64,000 nucleotides of DNA from Azoarcus sp. DD4. GTDB lineage: Bacteria; Pseudomonadota; Gammaproteobacteria; Burkholderiales; Rhodocyclaceae. Both the position numbers and the translations under genes were made by a program. Below the pieces are notes generated by a model that searched no databases, was not told where the DNA came from, and saw only the letters and a list, made by a program, of their open reading frames with translations. The DNA is taken from NCBI RefSeq assembly GCF_006496635.1, contig NZ_CP022958.1:3472001-3536000 (forward strand). The letters are read 5' to 3'. Shown here one piece after another: positions 43,631 to 52,231 of the stretch (its first letter is position 1; each line of letters opens with the position of its first letter).

Positions 43631-44467
43631 TCACGGCGGCGGGCGACGCCCGATCTCCCGCCACAGCACCGGCCACTGCGCGGCCCAGCAGCAGCGATGA
43701 TCGAAGTCCGGCACCACGCGCACGACCGGACGCGCGCCCGGGCGAAAGCGGTCGGCAAAACCCTGCACCAGCTCCGGCCGGACGTTGTCGTCCCGTTCGC
43801 CGACGAAGTGGAGTTGGGGCACGCGTTCGAGGCGGTCGATCTCGCCGGCCGGATCCATCGATCCGTCCAGTTGCCGGACGCGGTGCAAACGCGTCCACGC
43901 CGTCAGGTCGAGGTTGCCGGCGACCGTCACCAGGGCGTCGACGTCGTCGCGCCGGGCAGCGAGCAGCGCGGCAACCGCCCCGCCCCCCGAATAGCCGACC
44001 AGCGTGAGGCGGTTCGCACCGAAGCGCGCCTTCAGGGCATCGACCGCCTCGTTGCTCGCAGCGATCACCTCCGGTGCGAAGCGCGCATCGGCCCAATACC
44101 GACTGGCGCAATGTCTTGCCCCGTCGCCGACATACTGGCAGGGACGTCCGAGATAGGCTGCGGCGCCCTCGGGCTGCGCGAGCGCCAGACGCAGCGCGAG
44201 CGGATCGCGCGGCGTCGGGTCGGGCGACGGTTGCGACACGCCTAGCCAAGCCAGGCCGTCGCCCTCGATGTAGATGGTCAGCCGTTCAGCGCGCGTCGGA
44301 CGATGCGGAAGGTAGGCAAGCAGATCGAAATGCCCCGCCGGCAGCACGGTCGCCCCCCAGGCCTGCTCAGCAGCGAGCGAGTCGGCCTGCGCGCGGCGCT
44401 CCGCCGGTGTCGGGATCGTCGCGCAGCCGACGAGGACGAGGCTGCACACCCATGCCAGCATCCTCAT
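43631..44467 (-). CDS. Alpha/beta hydrolase, lipoprotein
   Basis: A 278-residue hydrolase. A short signal with lipobox LVLVGC precedes the alpha/beta domain. GYSGGGA holds the nucleophile Ser, GERDDN the acid and FDHRCCW the His. The Cys-Cys next to the catalytic His is unusual. The start at 44467 was preferred to 44476 because GGGGAG is then 9 bp upstream. Periplasmic esterase, substrate unknown. Confidence 0.82.
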   Translation of the reverse strand: MRMLAWVCSLVLVGCATIPTPAERRAQADSLAAEQAWGATVLPAGHFDLLAYLPHRPTRAERLTIYIEGDGLAWLGVSQPSPDPTPRDPLALRLALAQPEGAAAYLGRPCQYVGDGARHCASRYWADARFAPEVIAASNEAVDALKARFGANRLTLVGYSGGGAVAALLAARRDDVDALVTVAGNLDLTAWTRLHRVRQLDGSMDPAGEIDRLERVPQLHFVGERDDNVRPELVQGFADRFRPGARPVVRVVPDFDHRCCWAAQWPVLWREIGRRPPP

Positions 44468-44481
44468 CGGCGTCATCTCCC

Positions 44482-44515
44482 CAAAAACGGAAAAAGCCGG
44501 GGACCTGCCCCGGCT
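44482..44515 (-). terminator. Rho-independent terminator of the autotransporter gene
   Basis: On the minus strand AGCCGGGG (44515-44508) pairs with CCCCGGCT (44502-44495) over a 5-base loop, followed by TTTTCCGTTTTT. It lies 24 bp after the autotransporter stop. Confidence 0.85.
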
Positions 44516-44538
44516 CGTTCCCTTGCGCTCAGCGCAGA

Positions 44539-47500
44539 TCAGAACATCCAGCGCGCCTTGACCGACGCAGTCTGGTTGATGAAGCTCTCGCGATACTCCG
44601 CATCGTAGCGGCCGCTGATCTCGACGCCGCCGCCGGTCTTGAAGACAGCGCCCAGCCCGCCGCGCACAAGCCACGGTTCGGGTTTGATGCCGGAAGTCAC
44701 AAAGGCCGCACCGGGCGCCCCCGCAAATGCGGCAGTCACCGACGCACGCTCGTTGATGGTGTCGTAGCCGACGCCAAGATTGCCGACCAGCGAGGACTGC
44801 TCGCTCACCTGGTGCTCCAGTTTGGCGTCGATACCGACGACCAGTGCCTCTGTACTGCGGCTGTCGATATGCAGGTTCAGCGCTCCCGCCCCTTTCTCGG
44901 TGTAGGACTGGTCCTTGATCCAGGTGTAGTCGGCCCGGATCGAGGGCGTCAGGCTGGTCCGGCCACCGATCGCATAACTGCGCCCGATGCCGACGCCGAT
45001 GTGCGCGGTTTCACTGTCGAAGTCGGATTCCGCCACGCGGGCAGCAAAGGTGATCTTGCGGCGGCCCTCGTTGCGGTTGCGGCCGATGCCGGCCTGGAAG
45101 TCGACCTCGGTCCTGTCGTCCAGGCTATAGCTGCCGTAGCCGACCAGCTGGTAGACGTCGACTTCGGCGCTCTGCGGGGCCGCGCTCGAATTTCCGTCCA
45201 CGTCGCTCTTCGCGTAGGCGAATGCCGCACCGAGGCGCAACGCGGAAGACACTTCGCCATCCACGCCGAGGGCAAAGCCATAGGTATCGGCCTTGTATCC
45301 CGTCACCGCATGGCGATCGTCCTGGTCGGCCCAGGATCCGAAGGGCTTCAGCCAGAGGTGCTTGTCACCGAGGAACTCGTCGCCGGACGACAGTCCGCCC
45401 CGGCTGCCGATCCGCGTCTGGACCACGCGATTGATCCCGCCCATCACGTTCTGCGCCACGGTGCTCGAGCCGCCGGTCAGCAGCGGCAGGGACTGGCTGG
45501 CGGCCTGGGAGACCTCCTGCTGCGTCGTCAGCGGCACGAACAGCAAGGCAAGGGGGCTGGTCGGATCGGCGGCGATCACGGCATCAAGCACACGCGCCGC
45601 TCCGGCTGCCGGCGTATTGCCCAGCGACGTGACGCTGTTCAGCACCGTATCGCCTCCACCCGAACCACCATCGCCACCATCGCCACCACCCCCGCCGCCA
45701 GTGTCGGCCGCGGTGACGATCAGGTTCACGTCGTTGGCGCCGTAACTGGCGGCAAAATCGAACAACAGACTATTGTCGGTCACGCTGGCAAAGCTGCCGT
45801 TCACCCCGCCGCCGGCATGGATCACCGAAGCCAGCGAGCCGTCGGTCAGGCCGACCGCCGCCGCCGCATCGACGGCAAGGCTGCCACCGAGGCTGGCCGC
45901 ACCGGTCGCATCGATCCTGCCGTAGCTGCCCATGCTCGCCACGGTCACGCTCAGCGCGCCGCTGGAAGAGAACGAACCGCCCACCGTCAGCGTTTTGCCC
46001 GCCGCCACCGAGACCGTGCCGGCGTTACCAAGGTTACCGCCGATGGAGGCATTTCCGCCGCCGAGGCTACCGCCCGACAACACCGCCACCGCGCCGGCCA
46101 GGCCGGCACCATCGGCCAGATTGAGGGTTGCGCCGCCATTCACGGTGCTTGCACCGGTATAGGTGTTGCTGGCGGTCATCGTCACCGGGCCACTGCCGGC
46201 AACCGTCACGCTACCGCTGCCGCCGATGGCGTTGGCCACGGTCGTCGCATCCGAACGGTTGAAGCTGAGCGTACCGTCGTTGGTCACCGCGCCGCTGCCC
46301 AGCGTGCCGGCGGTGCCGCCGTTACCGACCTGCAGCGCAGCACCGCTGTCGATGGTCGTCGTGCCGCTGTAGGTGTTGGCGCCAGTCAGCGTCAGCGTGC
46401 CGCTGCCCGCGGCCACCAGCGCACCGCTGCCGCCGATGTCATTCGCTACGGTCTGCGCGTCGGAACGGTTGAAGCTGAGCGTGCCGTCGTTGGTCACCGC
46501 GCCGCTGCCCAGCGTGCCGGCGGTGCCGCCGTTGCCGACCTGCAGCGCAGCGCCGCTGTCGATGGTCGTCGTGCCGCTGTATGTGTTGACGCCGGTCAGC
46601 GTCACCGGGCCACTGCCGGCAACCGTCACGCTACCGCTGCCGCCGATGGCGTTGGCCACGGTCGTCGCATCCGAACGGTTGAAGCTGAGCGTACCGTCGT
46701 TGGTCACCGCGCCGCTGCCCAGCGTGCCGGCGGTGCCGCCGTTACCGACCTGCAGCGCAGCGCCGCTGTCGATGGTCGTCGTGCCGCTGTAGGTGTTGAC
46801 GCCGGTCATCGTCACCGGGCCACTGCCGGCAACCGTCACGCTACCGCTGCCGCCGATGGCGTTGGCCACGATCGTCGCATCCGAACGGTTGAAGCTGAGC
46901 GTGCCGTCGTTGGTCACCGCGCCGCTGCCCAGCGTGCCGGCGGTGCCGCCGTTACCGACCTGCAGCGCAGCACCGCTGTCGATGGTCGTCGTGCCGCTGT
47001 AGGTGTTGGCGCCGGTCAGCGTCAGCGTGCCGCTGCCCGCAGCCACCAGCGCACCGCTGCCGCCGATGTCATTCGCTACGGTCTGCGCGTCGGAACGGTT
47101 GAAGCTGAGCGTGCCGTCGTTGGTCACCGCGCCACTGCCCAGCGTGCCGGCGGTGCCGCCGTTACCGACCTGCAGCGCAGCACCGCTGTCGATGGTCGTC
47201 GTGCCGCTGTAGGTGTTGGCGCCGGTCAGCGTCAGCGTGCCGCTGCCCGCAGCCACCAGCGCACCGCTGCCGCCGATCAGGTTGGCCACGGTCGTCGCAT
47301 CGGAACGGTTGAAGCTGAGCGTGCCGTCGTTGGTCACCGCGCCGCTGCCCAGCGTGCCGGCGGTGCCGCCGTTACCGACCTTCAGCGCAGCGCCGCTGTC
47401 GATGGTCGTCGTGCCGCTGTAGGTGTTGGTGCCGGTCAGCGTCAGCGTGCCGCTGCCCGCGGCCACCAGCGCACCGCTGCCGCCGATGGCGTTGGCCACG

Positions 47501-49044
47501 GTCGTCGCATCCGAACGGTTGAAGCTGAGCGTGCCGTCGTTGGTCACCGCGCCGCTGCCCAGCGTGCCGGCGGTGCCGCCGTTGCCGACTTGCAGCGTAG
47601 TCCCGTTACTGATCGTGGTCGTGCCGCTGTAGGTGTTGGTGGCGGTGAAGGTCACCGTCCCGGCCCCGGCGAGCGTCAGGTTGCCGCTGCCGGAAAAGAC
47701 GCCGGAAAAGCTGTCGTCGTTGCCGCCATTGTCGATGGTGCCGCCGCCGGCACCCAGCACGACCGCACGTGAAGTGGCGATATCGGCCGTCGTCAGCAAG
47801 GTACCGCCGTTCAGGGTGAGCGCGCTGGCGGCGCTGCCCAGGGCGCCGTCGGCACCGATGCTCAGGGTGCCCTGGAGGATGGTCCACGGCGTCGCTGCCG
47901 TGGTGGTATTGGTCAAGGTCCAGGTGCTGGTCCCCGTCTTGGTGTAGTTCAGGAAACCCTGGAACTGGGCGGCGGCGCCGATCTTGGAAACGTCGAAGCT
48001 GGCATCGGTGCTGCCGCCCAGCGTGAGCGTGTCGCCGCCGTTGGTGCTGCCGCTGGTGCTGACGACGTTGCCGACGAAGGCCCCACCGGAAAGGATGACC
48101 AGTTCGTTGCCGCCACCGGACAGCGACACCGCGTTGGCCCGGACGCTGCCGGTGCCGTTCAACCCACCGCTGATGGTGCCGCTGTTGGTGATCGTGGAAT
48201 TGCCGGTGGAAACGACCCCCGCACCGCCTGTACCCGTCGTACCTGACGTGCCATATTTCCCAGGGCTGCCGGCACCAGCGGCACCGCCGGCACCACCGGC
48301 GCCACCGCTCAAGCTTCCACTATTGATCAAGGTGAAACCCGCGCCAGTCACCCCGGCGGCACCGGCGCCGCCAGCACCGCCATTACCGCCCCACCAGCAA
48401 CACCCGCCGGTGTAGTTGCCACCCGCCCCGCCGGCACCGCCACTCCCGCCGGTCACCGACGTCGAATTGGTCAGCGTGAAGCCGGTGCCGGTAAACGCCG
48501 CAGCGCCCGCCCCGCCCGCGGTTCCTGACGTTGGCGACATACCGCTCGTTCCCGCCACTCCGGCGGTGCCATTCCCGATCGCCCAACTACCGGCGCCCGA
48601 CAGCGTCAGGTTGCTGCTGCCGGCATCGATCGACTGCCCCGCAATCGTGGCGGTACTGCCGTTGTCGATGGTCGTGGTCGCGGTGATGGTTGGCAAGGCG
48701 CTGCCCGGCGTCAGCGCGAGCGCCCCGCTCGTGCTGATCGTGCTGCCCGGGTCGGCATTGGCGTCGGTGATGGCCTGGCGCAGCGAGCCGGCGCCGCTGT
48801 CGTTGCTGTTGGTGACGGTATAGGTGGCGGCCGTCGCCACCTGGGCGCCAAGTGCCAGCAAGCTCAACGACAGTGCCCGGCATACCGGCTTCAACATCGG
48901 GCTGGCCGCGGACCGGGCGACGATGCCCGCGAACACCGACCTCGACTTCGGCGTGCCACCCGAGCAGGCGCGCGCGGATTCGGGGACGGCCTGGAGGACG
49001 CCGTGGCGGCGATTGCGGACAAGGCGGTAGGCAAGCTTGTTCAA
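44539..49044 (-). CDS. Autotransporter with PATR repeats and ESPR signal
   Basis: A 1501-residue type V secreted protein. The start is a TTG (49044) with AAGGAG 7 bp upstream; it gives an extended signal peptide region (MNKLAYRLVRNRRHGVLQAVPESARA) ahead of a second hydrophobic signal ending ATAA near 73. Next come a Gly/Ala-rich region with Cys215-Cys216-Trp217-Trp218, seven 70-residue passenger repeats of the PATR type (NTYSGTTTIDSG...), and a C-terminal beta-barrel from about 1230 ending in Phe. Likely a surface adhesin or biofilm protein. It is the last gene after the sulfotransferase, radical SAM and acyltransferase-like genes, 76 bp downstream. Repeat number may vary by recombination. 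Confidence 0.9.
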   Translation of the reverse strand: MNKLAYRLVRNRRHGVLQAVPESARACSGGTPKSRSVFAGIVARSAASPMLKPVCRALSLSLLALGAQVATAATYTVTNSNDSGAGSLRQAITDANADPGSTISTSGALALTPGSALPTITATTTIDNGSTATIAGQSIDAGSSNLTLSGAGSWAIGNGTAGVAGTSGMSPTSGTAGGAGAAAFTGTGFTLTNSTSVTGGSGGAGGAGGNYTGGCCWWGGNGGAGGAGAAGVTGAGFTLINSGSLSGGAGGAGGAAGAGSPGKYGTSGTTGTGGAGVVSTGNSTITNSGTISGGLNGTGSVRANAVSLSGGGNELVILSGGAFVGNVVSTSGSTNGGDTLTLGGSTDASFDVSKIGAAAQFQGFLNYTKTGTSTWTLTNTTTAATPWTILQGTLSIGADGALGSAASALTLNGGTLLTTADIATSRAVVLGAGGGTIDNGGNDDSFSGVFSGSGNLTLAGAGTVTFTATNTYSGTTTISNGTTLQVGNGGTAGTLGSGAVTNDGTLSFNRSDATTVANAIGGSGALVAAGSGTLTLTGTNTYSGTTTIDSGAALKVGNGGTAGTLGSGAVTNDGTLSFNRSDATTVANLIGGSGALVAAGSGTLTLTGANTYSGTTTIDSGAALQVGNGGTAGTLGSGAVTNDGTLSFNRSDAQTVANDIGGSGALVAAGSGTLTLTGANTYSGTTTIDSGAALQVGNGGTAGTLGSGAVTNDGTLSFNRSDATIVANAIGGSGSVTVAGSGPVTMTGVNTYSGTTTIDSGAALQVGNGGTAGTLGSGAVTNDGTLSFNRSDATTVANAIGGSGSVTVAGSGPVTLTGVNTYSGTTTIDSGAALQVGNGGTAGTLGSGAVTNDGTLSFNRSDAQTVANDIGGSGALVAAGSGTLTLTGANTYSGTTTIDSGAALQVGNGGTAGTLGSGAVTNDGTLSFNRSDATTVANAIGGSGSVTVAGSGPVTMTASNTYTGASTVNGGATLNLADGAGLAGAVAVLSGGSLGGGNASIGGNLGNAGTVSVAAGKTLTVGGSFSSSGALSVTVASMGSYGRIDATGAASLGGSLAVDAAAAVGLTDGSLASVIHAGGGVNGSFASVTDNSLLFDFAASYGANDVNLIVTAADTGGGGGGDGGDGGSGGGDTVLNSVTSLGNTPAAGAARVLDAVIAADPTSPLALLFVPLTTQQEVSQAASQSLPLLTGGSSTVAQNVMGGINRVVQTRIGSRGGLSSGDEFLGDKHLWLKPFGSWADQDDRHAVTGYKADTYGFALGVDGEVSSALRLGAAFAYAKSDVDGNSSAAPQSAEVDVYQLVGYGSYSLDDRTEVDFQAGIGRNRNEGRRKITFAARVAESDFDSETAHIGVGIGRSYAIGGRTSLTPSIRADYTWIKDQSYTEKGAGALNLHIDSRSTEALVVGIDAKLEHQVSEQSSLVGNLGVGYDTINERASVTAAFAGAPGAAFVTSGIKPEPWLVRGGLGAVFKTGGGVEISGRYDAEYRESFINQTASVKARWMF
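46163..47632 (-). repeat. Seven tandem 210-bp repeats inside the autotransporter gene
   Basis: Exactly 7 x 210 bp, each encoding one 70-residue unit. Copies differ at few positions: a T/Q-V-A-N-A/D/L-I switch and an A-L-V-A-A/S-V-T-V-A switch that recur in non-adjacent copies, a sign of gene conversion. The phase is in-frame, so gain or loss keeps the protein open. Confidence 0.92.
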
Positions 49045-49120
49045 GTGGAACTCCTTGGTCTTGTTATTGCTGGGTTATTTCGTCTTGCACAGGGTGCTGG
49101 AAGCAGGGCTTGCGGCGTAG

Positions 49121-49657
49121 TCAGGTGTCTGCAAAGCGGCGGCGCCACACGCTGCGGCCATGAACGTCGGTGCCAAGCAGGGTCAGGCCGCTCTGGCGGA
49201 TCACCCGCAGCCCGGCGGGCGTGTCGAGCTTCGGGTTTTCCATGATCGTGACCACGCCCTCCGGCGCCCCCGGCTCCCCGCCATAGTCGACGGCCAGGGT
49301 CGCGAAAGTGCAGTCGAACAACTGCGGCGCCAGGCCCACGACGCGGCTGTCGGGCCGCACGAAGGTGCGGTAGAACCAGTAGGGCCGGCCGTCGGCGGGC
49401 AGGATGTCCGGGTAGAAGGACGACACGCCGGCGATGTCGCCCTGTCCGTCGAGCGCCACCGCGCCCACCTCGAAGGTGCGCCGCCAGGCCGCGAACGGGT
49501 CGTCGATGGCGCCGTGGTCGGCCCAGAAGCGGACCAGCGCGGCACGCGTTTCCGCCGAGTTCCCGGCACCGAACAGCCAGGCGATGTCGTAGCCGCGAAA
49601 CGTGCGCAGCCTGCGCGCGGAATCGGTAAGACGCATGCGGGAAGGGTCTCCGGTCAT
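49121..49657 (-). CDS. Acyltransferase-like protein, unknown function
   Basis: A 178-residue protein with no signal peptide. The pattern WFYRTFVRPDSRVVGLAPQLFDCTFATLAVDY suggests a GNAT-like fold, but no acetyl-CoA loop is clear. ATG 49657 overlaps the radical SAM stop by ATGA; Met at 49636 has GGAGA upstream and is an alternative (171 residues). The position between the radical SAM protein and the autotransporter suggests a role in the same modification or display system. Confidence in the fold is low. Confidence 0.7.
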   Translation of the reverse strand: MTGDPSRMRLTDSARRLRTFRGYDIAWLFGAGNSAETRAALVRFWADHGAIDDPFAAWRRTFEVGAVALDGQGDIAGVSSFYPDILPADGRPYWFYRTFVRPDSRVVGLAPQLFDCTFATLAVDYGGEPGAPEGVVTIMENPKLDTPAGLRVIRQSGLTLLGTDVHGRSVWRRRFADT

Positions 49658-50733
49658 GAAGCAGAGGCAACGGCGGCGAGGCCGTCGTCGTTGAGAAAGA
49701 GCGCGCACCACACCCGCCACATGCGGATCGCCCGCGCCAGCGCCTGCGGCTGACGCAGCGAACGGGTGGCACGTGCCAGCACCGTCGCATAGCTTTGGGC
49801 ATAGAGCCGGCACGACCGGCAATCCACATTCGGCGTACAGCACTTGCCGGAACTGGCGCTGAAATCGGTGTTGTAGTGACGAAGCGAAGCGGTCAGCCGG
49901 ACGCCGCAATCGGCCGCCAGATCGGTGCCCGGCTGCAGTTCCGGGTAGAGGCCGGCGGGGTCGTGGATGATGTCGTTGAATTCGCGGCTGTAGATGATCC
50001 GGCACGCGGCGTCGTCCATCAGCCGCGCGATCAGCTCGCGCGCACGGGCGAGGTGTGCGGGCCGAAGCATCAGGTTGTCGGTCTGCGAACTGCTCGCATG
50101 GTAGCGGTCCGCCGGCGCATCGCCCTGGATGAAACGCGTGTAGCGCTGCGTGGGGCTGTAATGGTTGAAGCTCAGGGCGAGATCGTTGTCGGCGCACATC
50201 GCGGCGACCGCGCCGACCTCGTCGATATTCCGGGCATTCAGCGTCATGACGAAGACCGCGCGCTTGTCGCCGCGGTAGTTCCGTACCTGCTTCTGCTGAA
50301 CGTCGGCGCCGCGCAGCGCCCTGCTCGTCGCCGTCCGCCCCCACACCGACACATGAATGCGGAAGGGCACTTCGTCGGAAATGCGCTGCGTGCCGTTGGT
50401 GAAGACCACGCCATAGGGCAGATGCCGGGCCGCGATCACCAGCTTTTCCTGCACCAACGAAGGCTCGGCGCCGCCGAAATAGCCATAGCGCACGCCACGG
50501 GCAGCCTCGGCGGCGAAGAAGGTGTCGACGGTCGCCAGTTCGTGGACGTCGGTGTGCCCCAGGTAATCGCTGCCGGAAAAGAACAGGCAACCTTCACACT
50601 GGAGATTGCAGGTCGAGGTCAGGTCGTACTGGCTCGGGCGCAGCGGCAGCACCCGGTCCCGCAGCGAGCGCCAGAAGGCCAGATCGGCCTCCGACGGCGC
50701 GGAGTCCGCCACGGTTGACTCGAGCGCGATCAT
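49654..50733 (-). CDS. Radical SAM protein with C-terminal cysteine cluster
   Basis: A 359-residue radical SAM enzyme. Cys42, Cys46 and Cys49 in CNLQCEGC bind the [4Fe-4S]-SAM cluster; GYFGGAEP follows where a GGE motif is expected. Near the C-terminus Cys276, Cys298, Cys299, Cys305 and Cys308 (CCTPNVDCRSC) look like an auxiliary cluster site of the SPASM/twitch type, often used on peptide substrates. It lies 19 bp after the sulfotransferase gene and overlaps the next gene. Met at 50739 is an alternative start. Confidence 0.87.
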   Translation of the reverse strand: MIALESTVADSAPSEADLAFWRSLRDRVLPLRPSQYDLTSTCNLQCEGCLFFSGSDYLGHTDVHELATVDTFFAAEAARGVRYGYFGGAEPSLVQEKLVIAARHLPYGVVFTNGTQRISDEVPFRIHVSVWGRTATSRALRGADVQQKQVRNYRGDKRAVFVMTLNARNIDEVGAVAAMCADNDLALSFNHYSPTQRYTRFIQGDAPADRYHASSSQTDNLMLRPAHLARARELIARLMDDAACRIIYSREFNDIIHDPAGLYPELQPGTDLAADCGVRLTASLRHYNTDFSASSGKCCTPNVDCRSCRLYAQSYATVLARATRSLRQPQALARAIRMWRVWCALFLNDDGLAAVASAS

Positions 50734-50752
50734 CGGCATCCCCCGAAAACCG

Positions 50753-51565
50753 TCATACGACCCGCACCTGGCGCAGATTGACGTCCGGGTTGCGCCAGAA
50801 GGCGTCGTTCTCGAAGCGGCGGAAGATGTCGGGCGGCAGCACACTCATGCGCGGATCGGCCGACACCCGCGGCCGGATCGCATGCAGGCCGGGCGTGCCG
50901 GCGCGGGTATCGAACTCGTCGGCATCGAAGCGGATGTTCTCGAAATCGTGGCTGAACGACGGTTCGCCGATGAAATCGTAGACGGCGTCCAGCACCCGCT
51001 GCGGTTGCGCGACCAGCGTTTCGTACTGGACGAGCATCAGCCTGGCCGCATGCTCGCCGAAGAAGGCCTCCTTCAGGGCGTTGTAGGCGTAGCCCACCAG
51101 GCCTTCACCGTTGGCGATGCCATCGGCGCGCGAATAGACGGTGCCGCCGGTCTGGTAGTTGAAGATCGACGACGGCGACAAGGCATTGCGCTGGATCAGG
51201 CGCTCGACGCTATCGACGATCCACGGCATGTCCCGAACGCATGCGATGACCTTGCCCTGCGGAAACAGCGTGTGCAGCAGCGACATGCGCGCGCACCACA
51301 CCCGGTTGGTGTCGAAGATCACCTCGTGCGGAAATTCGGGCCCGTAATACTGCTCGAACACACCACGCAGGATGCGTTGCCGCTGCGCATCGTTGATGAA
51401 CACGGCGTACTCGTTGCGCGCACTCATCTCGTGCAGCAGGCTGCTCACCAGACCGCCGACCGGCCCGCTCATGCCGGCATGGACGCGCGGGTTCTGCCGC
51501 AACAGGGCCGCCAGCAGGGTCGAGCCCGAGCGCGGCAAACCGGAGATGAAATGGATGGCAGGCAC
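50753..51565 (-). CDS. Sulfotransferase
   Basis: A 270-residue PAPS-dependent sulfotransferase. The phosphosulfate-binding loop GLPRSGST is at residues 9-16, directly at the N-terminus, and the 3'-phosphate region is around ACVRDMPWIVDSVERL. No signal peptide, so it acts in the cytoplasm. GTG 51565 was preferred because family members begin with PAIHFISGLPRSG; a TTG at 51631 would add 22 residues. It is first in a co-directional set with the radical SAM gene. Confidence 0.88.
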   Translation of the reverse strand: MPAIHFISGLPRSGSTLLAALLRQNPRVHAGMSGPVGGLVSSLLHEMSARNEYAVFINDAQRQRILRGVFEQYYGPEFPHEVIFDTNRVWCARMSLLHTLFPQGKVIACVRDMPWIVDSVERLIQRNALSPSSIFNYQTGGTVYSRADGIANGEGLVGYAYNALKEAFFGEHAARLMLVQYETLVAQPQRVLDAVYDFIGEPSFSHDFENIRFDADEFDTRAGTPGLHAIRPRVSADPRMSVLPPDIFRRFENDAFWRNPDVNLRQVRVV

Positions 51566-51939
51566 GGGTGGCAAACGTCTAGTGGCAAGTATTCGAAGCG
51601 TCGGCACGGTCAGCCGCCACTGCGGCGGCAAGCCCGACGATCATGCCATCGTCAGCACATCAATACAGCGTCGCCGCCACACCGATATGCCGACGTCGAA
51701 ACAGCACGCGGCGGGCATGACATCGAGGCGTCGAGAGTGTAATCAATATGTGGGGCCTTCGAATACCGGCAGCACACGACCAAAGCTGCCATTTTCTGCT
51801 CGCAAACCGCAACTACTTCACGCCTGACCGAAAGCCGCGCACGCCACGCCGGGGACGTGCCCGACGCGGCATGGCGCGGCATCTGCGGCCAGCACTTCCC
51901 TTGCCGGCGGAAATCCTCGCAAGCCGCGTCCGCGCCTGC
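51566..51939. other. Intergenic region upstream of the sulfotransferase
   Basis: 374 bp with no credible gene and no strong hairpin. The segment near 51730-51760 (GTAATCAATATG) is the only AT-rich patch and is where a minus-strand promoter would most likely lie. Confidence 0.45.
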
Positions 51940-52194
51940 TCAATGCGCCCGCCGCCAGATCAGCTTGCCGTTGCGCAACACTTCCTTGACCCGGTGCAGC
52001 GGAATACTGCGTGCGTGGCCGTCCTCATCGATCAGGTCGAGCATCGAGTGGTTTGCGGCGTCACGCGTGACTTCGCGCAGGTCGATGCGAACAATGCGGC
52101 CGGCGACGCGGTCGTAGTAGCCGAGTACAAAGCGTGCGGCACCGAATTCGGCGTCCCAGCGGATACGGCTCAGCAATTCATGCAGGGGCGTCAC
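51940..52194 (-). CDS. DUF504 / MJ1316 RNA cyclic-end recognition domain protein
   Basis: An 84-residue protein, MTPLHELLSRIRWDAEFG at the N-terminus and IPLHRVKEVLRNGKLIWRR at the end, matching the small UPF0248/DUF504 family. In Pfam this domain is described as recognising RNA 2',3'-cyclic ends, and it is commonest in archaea. The GTG start 52194 has GGAAGGAGAAG upstream. It is divergent from a DUF99 gene only 37 bp away. Confidence 0.82.
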   Translation of the reverse strand: MTPLHELLSRIRWDAEFGAARFVLGYYDRVAGRIVRIDLREVTRDAANHSMLDLIDEDGHARSIPLHRVKEVLRNGKLIWRRAH

Positions 52195-52231
52195 GACGGT
52201 CTTCTCCTTCCATCTTCACACGCACGCCACG

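Noticed and set aside
43624..43640. GCCGCCGT/ACGGCGGC palindrome between EamA and hydrolase genes as terminator
   Set aside because: One-base loop, overlaps the hydrolase stop codon and coding end, and has no T-tract.
46163..47632. Tandem repeats resembling a CRISPR or satellite array
   Set aside because: Units are 210 bp, contiguous with no spacers, and encode in-frame passenger repeats of the autotransporter.
44074..47772. A 1232-codon open frame on the + strand opposite the autotransporter
   Set aside because: It is the antisense shadow of a GC-rich repetitive gene; its protein is low-complexity Arg/Ala/Gly sequence with no motif, while the minus-strand frame has signal, repeats and barrel.
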